A stretch of DNA of 64,000 nt, taken from the NCBI RefSeq assembly GCF_015686695.1, contig NZ_JADPMR010000001.1, positions 2,418,001 to 2,482,000 on the forward strand. Reading direction: 5' to 3'. How positions within the stretch are numbered: the stretch's first letter is position 1; each line of letters opens with the position of its first letter. Positions 54,623-63,321 of the stretch are shown piece after piece. The DNA is from Vibrio nitrifigilis. GTDB taxonomy: Bacteria > Pseudomonadota > Gammaproteobacteria > Enterobacterales > Vibrionaceae. Below the pieces are notes generated by a model. That model did not search any database, was not told the DNA's origin, and saw only the letters and a list, made by a program, of their open reading frames with translations. Both the position numbers and the translations under genes were made by a program.

Positions 54623-54790
54623 TTACGCTGCTTTTACTACTTTTGTTTCTGTTGGAGCGTGATAGACGCTGTGTTCAACAGGAGTAGCTGCAGGTGAGGT
54701 TTTTTTAACAACTGTTGTGTATGCGAAGCCGTTACGACGACGCGATGCACCACGGTTGGGTTGAGAAAACCTGACGGTTGCTGGTCGCAT
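54623..54790 (-). CDS. Small basic protein, 55 aa, unknown
   Basis: I do not recognise this ORF. It encodes 55 residues: MRPATVRFSQPNRGASRRRN at the start, an arginine cluster at 17-19, a Thr/Ala/Val-rich middle, and KVVKAA at the end. No membrane segment or signal peptide. Support: AGG seven bases before the ATG, an intrinsic terminator 4 bases after the stop, and a long structured leader upstream. It could be a ribosome- or RNA-associated peptide from its charge, but that is a guess. Confidence 0.6.
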   Translation of the reverse strand: MRPATVRFSQPNRGASRRRNGFAYTTVVKKTSPAATPVEHSVYHAPTETKVVKAA

Positions 54791-54796
54791 TCTTTT

Positions 54797-54940
54797 ACCT
54801 AACTGTCAGGCACGTCCATTGCCGCAAATATCCCTAGATAACTACGAGTTGAGCTTCATACTGCGAAGTGGTGAAGGGTAGCTCATTGGCAAGTGCCGTT
54901 CCTTAATAGTTCCCTAGGACTTGATGTGAAATCACATCAA
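54797..54940 (-). promoter_or_regulatory. Structured leader RNA of the 55-aa ORF
   Basis: The minus-strand leader folds by eye. GGCAC and TTGCC (54809-54813, 54819-54823) pair with the contiguous GGCAAGTGCC (54888-54897), a 10-bp stem with a 5-base bulge. It encloses a hairpin at 54851-54884 (GAGC/GCTC, TTCA/TGAA, ACT/AGT, GCGA-type loop). Upstream lies a 9-bp inverted repeat (54921-54940). The 3' end of the long stem is 10 bases from the Shine-Dalgarno. A 14-codon uORF (MSYPSPLRSMKLNS, 54842-54886) overlaps the inner hairpin. The rest of the gap to 55186 shows no gene. Confidence 0.5.
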
Positions 54941-55186
54941 CGCGAGAGTATCATCTTGCTCATAATTGGTCGATACTTGACCAGTATTTTTTCGACACAT
55001 ATACGACTAAAGATGTAGACACAAGTCATGTATAGCCTCATGTTTTGCGCAATTCAGCTTATTTTTACGCAAGCTGCTGATTACGAAGCGTGGTAATAAT
55101 TTGTATAACAAGTTTGTTACTTTCGTATTGAGTTTTACCTGCTTTTATCGGTAGTATAAATTTTGACTCAATGATTGGAGGTGTAT

Positions 55187-55990
55187 ATGTCCTTACTGAA
55201 AAAGACCCTCTCAAGCTTTGGAATTGGTGCTGCAAAAGTAGATCCTATACTGCAGCAAGACGTGTTGTATCCGGGGCAAACTGTCGCTATCCATATCCAC
55301 GTTTATGGTGGCGCCCATGAACAGCAAATCGAGCGTATTGAGTTAAAATTACGCTGTCGTTATATCGCTGAATCCCTATCAGAGACTGACGCTGACGTTA
55401 TTCCTCTTGTCCAGCGCTCCACAGAAACTTACACCTTAGCTAATTGGTCATTACAAGAACCTTTTATGTTGTCTTCGGGTGAAGAAAAAAATATCCAAGC
55501 TCAAATCACCGTGCCGTGGAACACCCCGGTTACTATTGGCGATGCGAAAGTCTGGTTAGAGACATCATTGGGTGACTCTGAACAGTCTGATGTTCAAGAT
55601 AACCAAGCGGTGACGATTAGGCCAGATTCATTGTTAGATGGTATTTTTGGTCGCTTGGAAGCGAAAGGGCTCCGTCTACGCCAAGCAGAATGTGAAGCAA
55701 TGGATGGTATCGCTTTCCCATTTGTGCAGGAGTTTGAGCTTATTCCCACCGATGGTCCATACCATGGTTTGGTTCGAGAACTAGAGATAATTACGTATCG
55801 TGACCAGAATACCTTACAAGTATGGTTAGATGTGGATCGCCCACAACGAGGAGAGCAGACGATGCTGGCTCGAGAAGTTGAAATGGGAAATTACCGAACA
55901 CACCTAACTTTCTCCAATGCATCTTTGCCTGAAGATGCAGCGCAACAAATTCTTACGGTATTAGATCAATGTGAGCTAGAAGTTGAATAG
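55187..55990 (+). CDS. Spo0M-like (sporulation-control) family protein
   Basis: 267-aa protein with an arrestin-like Spo0M N-terminal domain: SLLKKTLSSFGIGAAKVDPIL, then DVLYPGQTVAIHIHVYGG and IPLVQRSTETYTL. The family is widespread in non-sporulating bacteria; the function in Vibrio is unknown. ATG at 55187 has GGAGG seven bases upstream; a start four codons earlier is rejected. It lies in the same place as the V. cholerae Spo0M-like gene, before the hemolysin III gene. Confidence 0.9.
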   Translation: MSLLKKTLSSFGIGAAKVDPILQQDVLYPGQTVAIHIHVYGGAHEQQIERIELKLRCRYIAESLSETDADVIPLVQRSTETYTLANWSLQEPFMLSSGEEKNIQAQITVPWNTPVTIGDAKVWLETSLGDSEQSDVQDNQAVTIRPDSLLDGIFGRLEAKGLRLRQAECEAMDGIAFPFVQEFELIPTDGPYHGLVRELEIITYRDQNTLQVWLDVDRPQRGEQTMLAREVEMGNYRTHLTFSNASLPEDAAQQILTVLDQCELEVE

Positions 55991-56023
55991 CCGATTAGTG
56001 CGGTTAAAGTTCACGGATTGTTA

Positions 56024-56057
56024 ACACACTCAGCTTACATGTGTAAGCTGAGTGTGT
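56024..56057. repeat. 34-bp near-perfect palindrome
   Basis: Two 16-base arms (56024-56039 and 56042-56057, ACACACTCAGCTTACA and its complement) flank a 2-base centre, 34 bases after the Spo0M-like stop and 65 before the next start. No U run follows on either strand, so it is not a standard terminator. Confidence 0.8.
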
Positions 56058-56121
56058 CATACTCACATTACGCCCAATAACTCTTAAGTAAAAATGGTAA
56101 GAGAGAAAGTAAAAGGTGCTT

Positions 56122-56766
56122 ATGTCGAGTTCTAATTATAGCCTTAAAGAAGAAATAGCTAACGCGCTGAGCCATGGTCTAGGTTTGGTGCTAGGCATTG
56201 TCGGTTTGGTGTTATTACTGCTCAAAGCCATTAATCATAGTGCCGATGCATTAACCATTACGAGTATGAGTATTTATGGTGGCAGCATGATTGCTCTATT
56301 TTTAGCGTCAACGCTCTACCATGCCATTCCGCACCAAAAAGCGAAACGTTGGTTAAAAACGTTTGATCATTGCGCTATTTACCTTTTGATCGCTGGTAGC
56401 TATACCCCATTTCTATTGGTTGGTTTAAGAACGCCTTTAGCGATCGGACTGATGATCGTCATTTGGGCCATTGCTCTGATTGGCATAGTCATGAAAGTGG
56501 CGTTTGTTTATCGCTTCAAGCGCGCCTCTCTTATTACCTATTTATTGATGGGGTGGTTATCGCTGGTGGTGATATACCAACTAGCTATCCATATCGATAT
56601 TGGCGGTTTAACGTTGTTAGCGGCAGGTGGTGTGGTGTATTCGCTTGGCGTCATTTTTTATGTGGCAAAACGCATTCCGTTTAATCATGCCATATGGCAT
56701 GGATTCGTGTTAGCTGGATGCGCCTGCCATTTCTTAGCAATTTATCTCTATATTCAGCCTGTTTAA
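56122..56766 (+). CDS. yqfA: Hemolysin III / TrhA family membrane protein
   Basis: 214-aa protein with seven hydrophobic helices of the PAQR/hemolysin III (YqfA/TrhA) family. Conserved histidines and polar residues are visible: NALSHGLGLVLG (about 14-25), STLYHAIPH, FDHCAIYLLIAGSYTPF and the C-terminal HAIWHGFVLAGCACHF. E. coli YqfA helps membrane energetics and fatty-acid balance; haemolysis is not established here. ATG at 56122 has AAAAGG upstream. Its stop overlaps the convergent DUF3157-like gene by 4 bases. Confidence 0.92.
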   Translation: MSSSNYSLKEEIANALSHGLGLVLGIVGLVLLLLKAINHSADALTITSMSIYGGSMIALFLASTLYHAIPHQKAKRWLKTFDHCAIYLLIAGSYTPFLLVGLRTPLAIGLMIVIWAIALIGIVMKVAFVYRFKRASLITYLLMGWLSLVVIYQLAIHIDIGGLTLLAAGGVVYSLGVIFYVAKRIPFNHAIWHGFVLAGCACHFLAIYLYIQPV

Positions 56767-57347
56767 CGCATTTCTACTTGGGTGATTTTGGCTTTTAGTT
56801 GATATTGCTTGAGCTGGGTAACCTCGATATGGAGAGGTTTACCATCGGCTGATGTTTGTGGTCGCAGGTAGGTATCACCCATACGTTTAATGGATTGCCA
56901 CACAGTATGAGTGCCGCTTTGTAATGGGTGTCCTTGACCATCTTGCAGTTGCCAGTCGATATCTATTCGGATGGCTGATTGATGTGTTTGGTTAGTGATG
57001 ACCGTCGGGATAGTTAATTCACCATCATCGTAATCTGCTGCTCCCAATACGACATCAACACCCGAGTCACTTAATTGTAATAGTGGTTTATTACTCCCTA
57101 AGTTTATGACCGAGGTCGGCATTGAGTGGGGGATGACGGGAGCGGCTACTGGTGCTGCAATTGTCGCGACTGGTGAGATTAATTTCTGCTGTGTTTTCGC
57201 TGACTTTATCGGCTGTTTAGATACGACATATTGCCAAGTAAAGTCATCATTTAAGGTAACCTGCCTGCCATCAGATAAAGTGGCTATTTGGCTTGCGCTG
57301 GCTAAAGAAGTCCAGACCAGACAGGTAATAGAAAGTAAGGTTTTCAT
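56763..57347 (-). CDS. Secreted DUF3157-like protein
   Basis: 194-aa predicted periplasmic protein. The signal peptide KTLLSITCLVWTSLASAS is followed by SQIATLSDGRQVTLNDDFTW, the start typical of DUF3157 members, a low-complexity Ala/Pro/Val linker (about 57-80) and a beta-rich domain. Function unknown. It follows trkH by 9 bases on the same strand, so it probably belongs to the trkA-trkH unit. Confidence 0.8.
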   Translation of the reverse strand: MKTLLSITCLVWTSLASASQIATLSDGRQVTLNDDFTWQYVVSKQPIKSAKTQQKLISPVATIAAPVAAPVIPHSMPTSVINLGSNKPLLQLSDSGVDVVLGAADYDDGELTIPTVITNQTHQSAIRIDIDWQLQDGQGHPLQSGTHTVWQSIKRMGDTYLRPQTSADGKPLHIEVTQLKQYQLKAKITQVEMR

Positions 57348-57356
57348 AAGTATTCC

Positions 57357-58802
57357 TTAACGACGCCAAAAGGCAGGGAAGAATAAAACGAGAATAGTCA
57401 GAATTTCCAAACGCCCCATCAACATACCAAAGCTCAGCACCCATTTGGCTGCATCAGGTAAAGAAGCAAAATTGCCTGTTGGCCCAATAACAGTCCCCAT
57501 ACCTGGACCCACGTTGGATACTGCGGTAATCGAGCCTGAAATGCTGGTTAAAGGATCTAAACCCATAGCAGATAAAATCGCAGCAATAACAATGATCGTT
57601 AGGCCAAAAGTGATCCCAAAGGCGACAACAGAACGAACGATATCTTCATTGACTGGGCGTTGGTTATAGCGTTGAACGAAAACGCCTGATGGGTGAATCA
57701 AGTTCATCATTTGTTTTTTCAGCAGTGCCATCGCAATCTGAAAGCGGAAGATTTTAATTCCTCCTGCGGTAGAACCTGAACAAGCTCCGGTCATCATTAA
57801 GAAGATGAACAAGGTGCTGGGTAGGGCGCCCCATGCGGTAAAATCATCCAAACCAAAACCAGTGGTAGTCACGACAGAGACGATATTGAACATCGAAACC
57901 CGCAGAGCATCCATAAATGGGTAGTTGTTGTGCAGATTTAGCCAAAACGCGACCATTAAACTGGAAATAATAAACAGCCAAAAGAACCCACGGACCTGAG
58001 CATCACGAAAAATTTCTAAAGGACGACGTTTTCTCACCGATGTCACTAAAAGCAAAAATGGTAAACCGCCGAGGAACATAAAGAGAATTGCGACCCAATG
58101 AGCGCCTTTAGAAAAATGATTCATTGAACCATCAGAGGTGGAATATCCACCGGTCGAAAGTGTGGTGAAGGCATGATTAATTGCTTCGAAAACGGTCATA
58201 CCTGTTGCGACATAACCGAGAATACAAAGTCCTGTGAGTATTAAATAAACAGAAACGATATTTTTGGCGACTGTTTTTGCTCTCGGGCTACTTTTATCTG
58301 ACCAATCGGAAGATTCCGTTTGGAACAGTCTCATCCCACCTACGTTGAGCATTGGCAAGATTGCCACCGCCATTACGATAAATCCAACGCCACCTAACCA
58401 CTGTAATATAGAACGCCATAACAGAATGCTTGGTGCCATGTTATCTAAGCCACTTAATACGGTGGAACCCGTAGTCGTAATACCTGACATGGTTTCAAAG
58501 TATGCATCCGTAAAGCTAATGTGGTTGATGAACATAAAAGGGAGTGCTGCGAAGACACTGGCTATCGTCCAAACCAAGCTGGTAATAAGAAACATATCTC
58601 TCACACTGAGGCGAAAGTCTTTGGTTCTCCCGAGTGTCAACAAGATAAAAGAGCCAATATGAGTAATAATGACTGCTTCAGCAAAGCTAATAAAACCACC
58701 GGTCCCAGTAAAAAAAGCGACCAGTGTCGGTACATACATAAAAAGGGCTAGTTTAGATAACACTAACCCGAGTACAAATAAAATGGGGCGCAAATTTAGC
58801 AT
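57357..58802 (-). CDS. trkH: Trk potassium uptake channel subunit TrkH (second copy, with trkA)
   Basis: 481-aa polytopic K+ channel subunit. Filter-region repeats are visible: MSGITTTGSTVLSG near 107, TLSTGGYSTSDGS near 218, VVTTTGFGLDD near 320 and VSNVGPGMGTV near 434. It is 12 bases downstream of trkA and likely works with it. It differs clearly from the copy at 2884 (for example, MLNLRPILFVLGLVL against MQFRSIIRIVGLLL). Confidence 0.95.
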   Translation of the reverse strand: MLNLRPILFVLGLVLSKLALFMYVPTLVAFFTGTGGFISFAEAVIITHIGSFILLTLGRTKDFRLSVRDMFLITSLVWTIASVFAALPFMFINHISFTDAYFETMSGITTTGSTVLSGLDNMAPSILLWRSILQWLGGVGFIVMAVAILPMLNVGGMRLFQTESSDWSDKSSPRAKTVAKNIVSVYLILTGLCILGYVATGMTVFEAINHAFTTLSTGGYSTSDGSMNHFSKGAHWVAILFMFLGGLPFLLLVTSVRKRRPLEIFRDAQVRGFFWLFIISSLMVAFWLNLHNNYPFMDALRVSMFNIVSVVTTTGFGLDDFTAWGALPSTLFIFLMMTGACSGSTAGGIKIFRFQIAMALLKKQMMNLIHPSGVFVQRYNQRPVNEDIVRSVVAFGITFGLTIIVIAAILSAMGLDPLTSISGSITAVSNVGPGMGTVIGPTGNFASLPDAAKWVLSFGMLMGRLEILTILVLFFPAFWRR

Positions 58803-58814
58803 GACGCCGATAAC

Positions 58815-60191
58815 CTATAGGAAGAATGGGCTTGGTTGGAAAAGTGCTTCCACATCTGGAACATACTTTTTGTTCACGAGGAACATGACGACGTGATCGT
58901 CTTGTTGGATCACAACATTATCATGTGCAATCAGGACTTCGTCGCCACGAACAATCGCCCCAATGGTTGTACCTGGAGGTAATTTAATTTTACCAATTTC
59001 TCTGCCGACGACTTTAGAGGTTGTTTCATCACCATGGGCAACGGCTTCGATTGCTTCTGCTGCTCCGCGGCGAAGGGATGAAACGTTAACAATATCAGCC
59101 CGGCGTACGTGAGTTAACAGCGCAGAAATTGTGGCTTGTTGTGGTGAGATAGCGACATCAATCACACCTCCTTGAACTAAATCGACATAAGCGCTGCGCT
59201 GAATCAGTACCATCACTTTCTTGGCCCCCATGCGTTTAGCTAACATGGCTGACATGATGTTGGTTTCATCTTCATTAGTGAGAGCAATAAACACATCCAC
59301 TTGATCGATATTTTCTTCAGTGAGCAGCTCTTGGTCGGCGGCATCACCACAGAATACGATGGTGTTTTCTAGTTCTTCTGATAGCTGTTCTGCGCGCTGA
59401 TAGCTACGTTCAATCAACTTAACGCTATAGCTGTGTTCTAGCTTTCTGGCTAAGCTTGCCCCAATGTTACCACCACCTACGATCATGATACGACGGTAAG
59501 GTTTTTCTAACCGTTGTAGTTCACTCATGATGGAGCGAATGTGATTACTGGCTGCGACAAAAAATACTTCATCGTCGGCTTCGATGATGGTTGAACCTTG
59601 AGGTCGAATCGGTCGGCCTTGGCGGAAAATGGCTGCAACACGAGTATCAATGTGCGGCATATGTTCACGTAAGGCGGACAACGCATTACCCACGAGTGGG
59701 CCACCATAATAGGCTTTTACAGCCACTAAGCTGACCTTTTCCTCTGCAAAACTGACAACTTGCAGCGCACCTGGATATTGAACTAACCGGCGAATGTAAC
59801 GCGTTACTAGTTCTTCAGGAGCGATTAAGTGATCAACGGGAACTGCCCCCGATTGGAATAAGGCTTCTTTTTCGGCCAGATATTGTGGAGAGCGAATACG
59901 AGCGACGCGGTTTGGGGTGTTGAAAAGAGAAAAGGCGACCTGACACGCCGTCATATTCGTTTCATCAGTATTCGTTACGGCAACAAGCATATCGGCATCT
60001 TGTGCCCCTGCTTCACGAAGTACATCGGGGTGGCTAGCGTGACCTGTTACGACACGCAAATCATATTTATCTTGTAGTTCTCGCAGGCGATCGCTACTTT
60101 TATCGACGATCGTAATGTCGTTGTTTTCACCGACTAAGTTTTCAGCTAATGTGCCGCCAACTTGTCCTGCACCAAGAATGATGATTTTCAT
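58815..60191 (-). CDS. trkA: Trk system potassium uptake protein TrkA
   Basis: 458-aa cytoplasmic gating protein with two RCK modules: the first NAD(H)-binding GAGQVGGTLAENL (residues 8-20), the second GGGNIGASLARKL (about 239-251), each followed by a TrkA-C domain. The same length as E. coli TrkA. ATG at 60191 (MKIIILGAGQ) is chosen by homology; an ATG seven codons earlier is in frame. It follows rsmB by 58 bases that hold a strong hairpin. Confidence 0.97.
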   Translation of the reverse strand: MKIIILGAGQVGGTLAENLVGENNDITIVDKSSDRLRELQDKYDLRVVTGHASHPDVLREAGAQDADMLVAVTNTDETNMTACQVAFSLFNTPNRVARIRSPQYLAEKEALFQSGAVPVDHLIAPEELVTRYIRRLVQYPGALQVVSFAEEKVSLVAVKAYYGGPLVGNALSALREHMPHIDTRVAAIFRQGRPIRPQGSTIIEADDEVFFVAASNHIRSIMSELQRLEKPYRRIMIVGGGNIGASLARKLEHSYSVKLIERSYQRAEQLSEELENTIVFCGDAADQELLTEENIDQVDVFIALTNEDETNIMSAMLAKRMGAKKVMVLIQRSAYVDLVQGGVIDVAISPQQATISALLTHVRRADIVNVSSLRRGAAEAIEAVAHGDETTSKVVGREIGKIKLPPGTTIGAIVRGDEVLIAHDNVVIQQDDHVVMFLVNKKYVPDVEALFQPSPFFL

Positions 60192-60212
60192 ACCTTGTTC
60201 TCTTTCATTCAT

Positions 60213-60241
60213 GGCAAAGGCAGCGAAATGCTGCCTTTGCC
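60213..60241 (-). repeat. Hairpin between rsmB and trkA
   Basis: A perfect 12-bp stem (GGCAAAGGCAGC/GCTGCCTTTGCC) with a 5-base loop begins 8 bases after the rsmB stop. No U run follows on the minus strand, so it may tune mRNA stability or trkA translation instead of ending transcription. Confidence 0.7.
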
Positions 60242-60249
60242 GTTTTCAA

Positions 60250-61530
60250 TTATGCTTGCTTGGTTAGAACGGCATAGTAAAAACCGTCCATATCCTCTTC
60301 ACCAGGAAGAATTTGACGGCCAGGATGTTCCTGATTAGAACCTATCAATGTAGCATCAGATGTTCGTTCTAGAAATGCTTTTACCTGCAAGGTATTTTCT
60401 TGTGGGGTAATTGAGCAAGTGGCATAAACTAACGTACCGCCAGGCTTCAATTGCTGCCACATTGCATCCAAAATTTCACTTTGCAGTGTTGCTAACACTT
60501 CAATATCTTCAGCGCGGCGTAGCCACTTTATATCTGGGTGACGGCGAATGACGCCTGTTGCTGAACATGGAGCATCCAGCAGAATACGGTCAAATTGCTC
60601 TCCTTGCCACCATTCTTGTGGTTTTCGTGCATCGCCGCAAATAACTGTTGCTTCTAAATTTAAACGTTCAAGGTTTTCATACACACGTTTCAAACGAGTG
60701 GCATCATTGTCGATTGCGACGACTTCTTTGGCTTTGATATGTTCTAGCATATGGGCAGTTTTTCCGCCCGGAGCTGCACAGCAATCTAGAATACGTTCAC
60801 CATTTTTCGGTGTGAGGTAGTGATAAGACAGTTGTGCTGCCGCATCCTGTACCGATACCCATCCTTGTGCAAAACCTGGAAGTTGGGTGACATCGCAAGG
60901 ATGTTCAAGCTTCAATGCATCTTCCGCTAGGCTATGTAGAGTGCTCGCTATGCCTTCATCAGCCAGAATTGCTTGGTATTCTTGAGCTGTATGATGGCTA
61001 TGGTTCACGCGAAGCCACATTGGTGCCTTAAGATTATTCGCTTCGACGATGCTCTCCCATTGCTCGGGGTAGCTACTTTTAATCAGTTTCAATAGCCAGC
61101 TTGGGTGACCATATTTACCTGCATCATGACTGATGGCTTTAGCATCCAATTCTTCTTGCTGGCGTTGATAGTTGCGTAAAACAGCATTAATAAGACCACG
61201 CAAGCGAGGACCACGTAGCGTCTTTGTTGCTTCAACGGTTTCCCCTACGGCGGCGTGAGCTGGAATACGCATTGAACTCAGTTGATAGATGCCAACGAGA
61301 ATCAGATGGTGAAATACACGTTGTTTACCTTTTAAGGGCTTATCCATCAATGCATTTGCGATAGATTCTAAGCGAGGTAAAAATCGTAGAGCACCGAAAC
61401 AGATTTCTTGTAGTAGTGCGTGATCACGAGGTTTGATTTTCTGCTGAGCAGCAGGGAGTGCCGCTGATAGAGAGTAACCCTGATCAACAACTTGGAATAA
61501 CACTTGAGCAGCCGCGGCGCGAACATTCAT
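60250..61530 (-). CDS. rsmB: 16S rRNA m5C967 methyltransferase (RsmB/Sun)
   Basis: 426-aa SAM-dependent methyltransferase. The N-terminal NusB-like domain (MNVRAAAAQVLFQVVDQG) binds RNA. The methyltransferase domain has LDCCAAPGGKTAHMLE (about 250-265), DAPCSATGVIRRHPD with the first catalytic cysteine, and YATCSITPQEN with the second. Length close to E. coli (429). It lies 51 bases after fmt. Confidence 0.97.
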   Translation of the reverse strand: MNVRAAAAQVLFQVVDQGYSLSAALPAAQQKIKPRDHALLQEICFGALRFLPRLESIANALMDKPLKGKQRVFHHLILVGIYQLSSMRIPAHAAVGETVEATKTLRGPRLRGLINAVLRNYQRQQEELDAKAISHDAGKYGHPSWLLKLIKSSYPEQWESIVEANNLKAPMWLRVNHSHHTAQEYQAILADEGIASTLHSLAEDALKLEHPCDVTQLPGFAQGWVSVQDAAAQLSYHYLTPKNGERILDCCAAPGGKTAHMLEHIKAKEVVAIDNDATRLKRVYENLERLNLEATVICGDARKPQEWWQGEQFDRILLDAPCSATGVIRRHPDIKWLRRAEDIEVLATLQSEILDAMWQQLKPGGTLVYATCSITPQENTLQVKAFLERTSDATLIGSNQEHPGRQILPGEEDMDGFYYAVLTKQA

Positions 61531-61581
61531 GGTGGTGAACCTATTGGTAAAACATCGACCCTATGGAATAGGGTCGCGAGA

Positions 61582-62529
61582 TTAATTCAATTGTGTGCCA
61601 ACTTCAAACCAAGCAGCACGAGAGTTGAGTATGTCTTGCACTGCCATAGCCCGTTTACCTGGAATTTGTATCGTTTCCAATACCAGAACGTCTTGGCCTG
61701 TAACGACGTAAATACCAGTTTTATCCGCTTTGATGATGGTGCCTGCTGGTTTATCTGTCGTCATTTTTTCAACGCGTGTTTGCCACACTTTGATGTGATT
61801 GTCTTCAATAGAAAAATGACTCATTGGCCAAGGGTTAAAAGCACGGACACAACGTTCAATGGCTGCAGCATCCATGGACCAATCAATTTGAGCTTCTTCT
61901 TTGCTGAGTTTCTTCGCGTAGTTAGCCTGTTCATCGTCTTGCTTAACAGCAACGGCATTGCCAGCTGCGATGTCATTTAAACAGTCTAGAAGCGCTTGTG
62001 GACCTAGCTCAGCCAGCTTTTCGTACATTGAGGCACTGGTGTCTGTTGCTTCAATCGGTAAGGTTGCGATGCTGAGCATGTCGCCAGTATCGAGCCCTTC
62101 ATCCATTTGCATGATGGTGACGCCTGTTTCTGCATCACCCGCCCAAATCGAACGTTGAATAGGAGCAGCTCCGCGCCAGCGAGGGAGAATTGAACCATGG
62201 ACGTTGATACAACCTAGCTTGGGAGTCTCAAGCACTTGCTTCGGTAATAACAGACCGTAAGCCACCACGATCATAAGATCAGCATTTAAATCGGCCAATT
62301 CTTGTTTTGCTTCGTCAGATTTAAAATTGACGGGTTGATAAACAGGAATGTTATTTTCTAAAGCGATATTTTTAACTGGGCTTGCTGTTAGTTTTTTACC
62401 GCGACCTGCTGGGCGATCTGGTTGGGTATAAACAGCAATAACTTCATGCTCCGAAGACAACAACGCCGCCAAGTGACGGGCGGCGAAATCCGGAGTACCT
62501 GCAAAGACAATGCGTAATGATTGGCTCAA
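61582..62529 (-). CDS. fmt: Methionyl-tRNA formyltransferase
   Basis: 315-aa enzyme that formylates initiator Met-tRNA with 10-formyl-THF. The catalytic HGSILPRWRGAAPIQ (about 109-123) and SLRIVFAGTPDFAARHL (residues 4-20) are present, plus a C-terminal tRNA-binding domain. The start is TTG at 62529 with AGGTCACC upstream; homology supports SQSLRIVF as the N terminus. It follows def by 13 bases. Confidence 0.97.
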   Translation of the reverse strand: MSQSLRIVFAGTPDFAARHLAALLSSEHEVIAVYTQPDRPAGRGKKLTASPVKNIALENNIPVYQPVNFKSDEAKQELADLNADLMIVVAYGLLLPKQVLETPKLGCINVHGSILPRWRGAAPIQRSIWAGDAETGVTIMQMDEGLDTGDMLSIATLPIEATDTSASMYEKLAELGPQALLDCLNDIAAGNAVAVKQDDEQANYAKKLSKEEAQIDWSMDAAAIERCVRAFNPWPMSHFSIEDNHIKVWQTRVEKMTTDKPAGTIIKADKTGIYVVTGQDVLVLETIQIPGKRAMAVQDILNSRAAWFEVGTQLN

Positions 62530-62542
62530 GGTGACCTCACTC

Positions 62543-63058
62543 TTAATTTTGATTCTTTTCGTTGGCGCGTTTGATTTTTTCTAACTTGTCTTTGATACGT
62601 TTGCGTTTCAAAGGCGATAGGTAATCGACAAACAATTTACCTTCCAAGTGATCGAGTTCGTGCTGAACACAAATCGCGAGCAAATCATCCGCATCAAATT
62701 GATATTCTTCACCATTACGGTTTAATGCTTTTACCGTAACTTCTGCTGCTCGAGGAACTAAAGCACGAGCCCCTGGTACGGACAAGCAGCCTTCCTCAAT
62801 TCCATCTTCACCGCGTTTTTCAATAATTTCAGGATTGATCAAAACCATTGGTTCATCGCGATTTTCAGAAACATCAATTACCACAATACGTTGGTGAACG
62901 TTGACTTGTGTTGCCGCAAGACCAATACCTTCCTCGTCGTACATGGTTTCAATCATGTCATCGACAATTTTTTGAATCTCTGGCGTCACTTTCTCAACCG
63001 GCTTGGCAATAGTGCGCAGACGATCGTCGGGAAATGTTAATACTTGTAATACAGACAT
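62543..63058 (-). CDS. def: Peptide deformylase
   Basis: 171-aa iron/metal enzyme that removes the formyl group from new proteins. The three family motifs are intact: GIGLAATQV (about 44-52), EEGCLSVPG with the metal-binding cysteine, and QHELDHLEGKLF (HExxH, about 131-142). ATG at 63058 (MSVLQVLTF) matches the family; a GTG two codons earlier is in frame. First gene of def-fmt-rsmB, divergent from dprA. Confidence 0.97.
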   Translation of the reverse strand: MSVLQVLTFPDDRLRTIAKPVEKVTPEIQKIVDDMIETMYDEEGIGLAATQVNVHQRIVVIDVSENRDEPMVLINPEIIEKRGEDGIEEGCLSVPGARALVPRAAEVTVKALNRNGEEYQFDADDLLAICVQHELDHLEGKLFVDYLSPLKRKRIKDKLEKIKRANEKNQN

Positions 63059-63321
63059 ATACACTCAAAATGTTGAACTGTGCCGAAACAGCTAAAAGCT
63101 TATTGGCTCAATTCTAGACATTTTAAGCCCCAAATGACAGCATCTAAGCGCAAAATCTACGTATTTTACGTGTTTCTTTGTGGTAATTTGAATGCTTATC
63201 TTACCTTATATTTTGTAAGGTTTTGTGCTTTTTTATACGAAGAGATTATACCGGGCGATACTCATGGCCTGTCGAAACTTAAAGGTTGGTTTATTCTACG
63301 CTGATTGGGAGAGACATTACT

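Noticed and set aside
54921..54940. CRP or FNR site
   Set aside because: The inverted repeat has TGTGA and TCACA halves only 2 bases apart (CRP needs 6), and TTGAT/ATCAA halves 10 apart (FNR needs 4).
63080..63304. 74-aa plus-strand ORF between def and dprA
   Set aside because: No Shine-Dalgarno, no recognisable similarity, and it occupies the divergent promoter gap.
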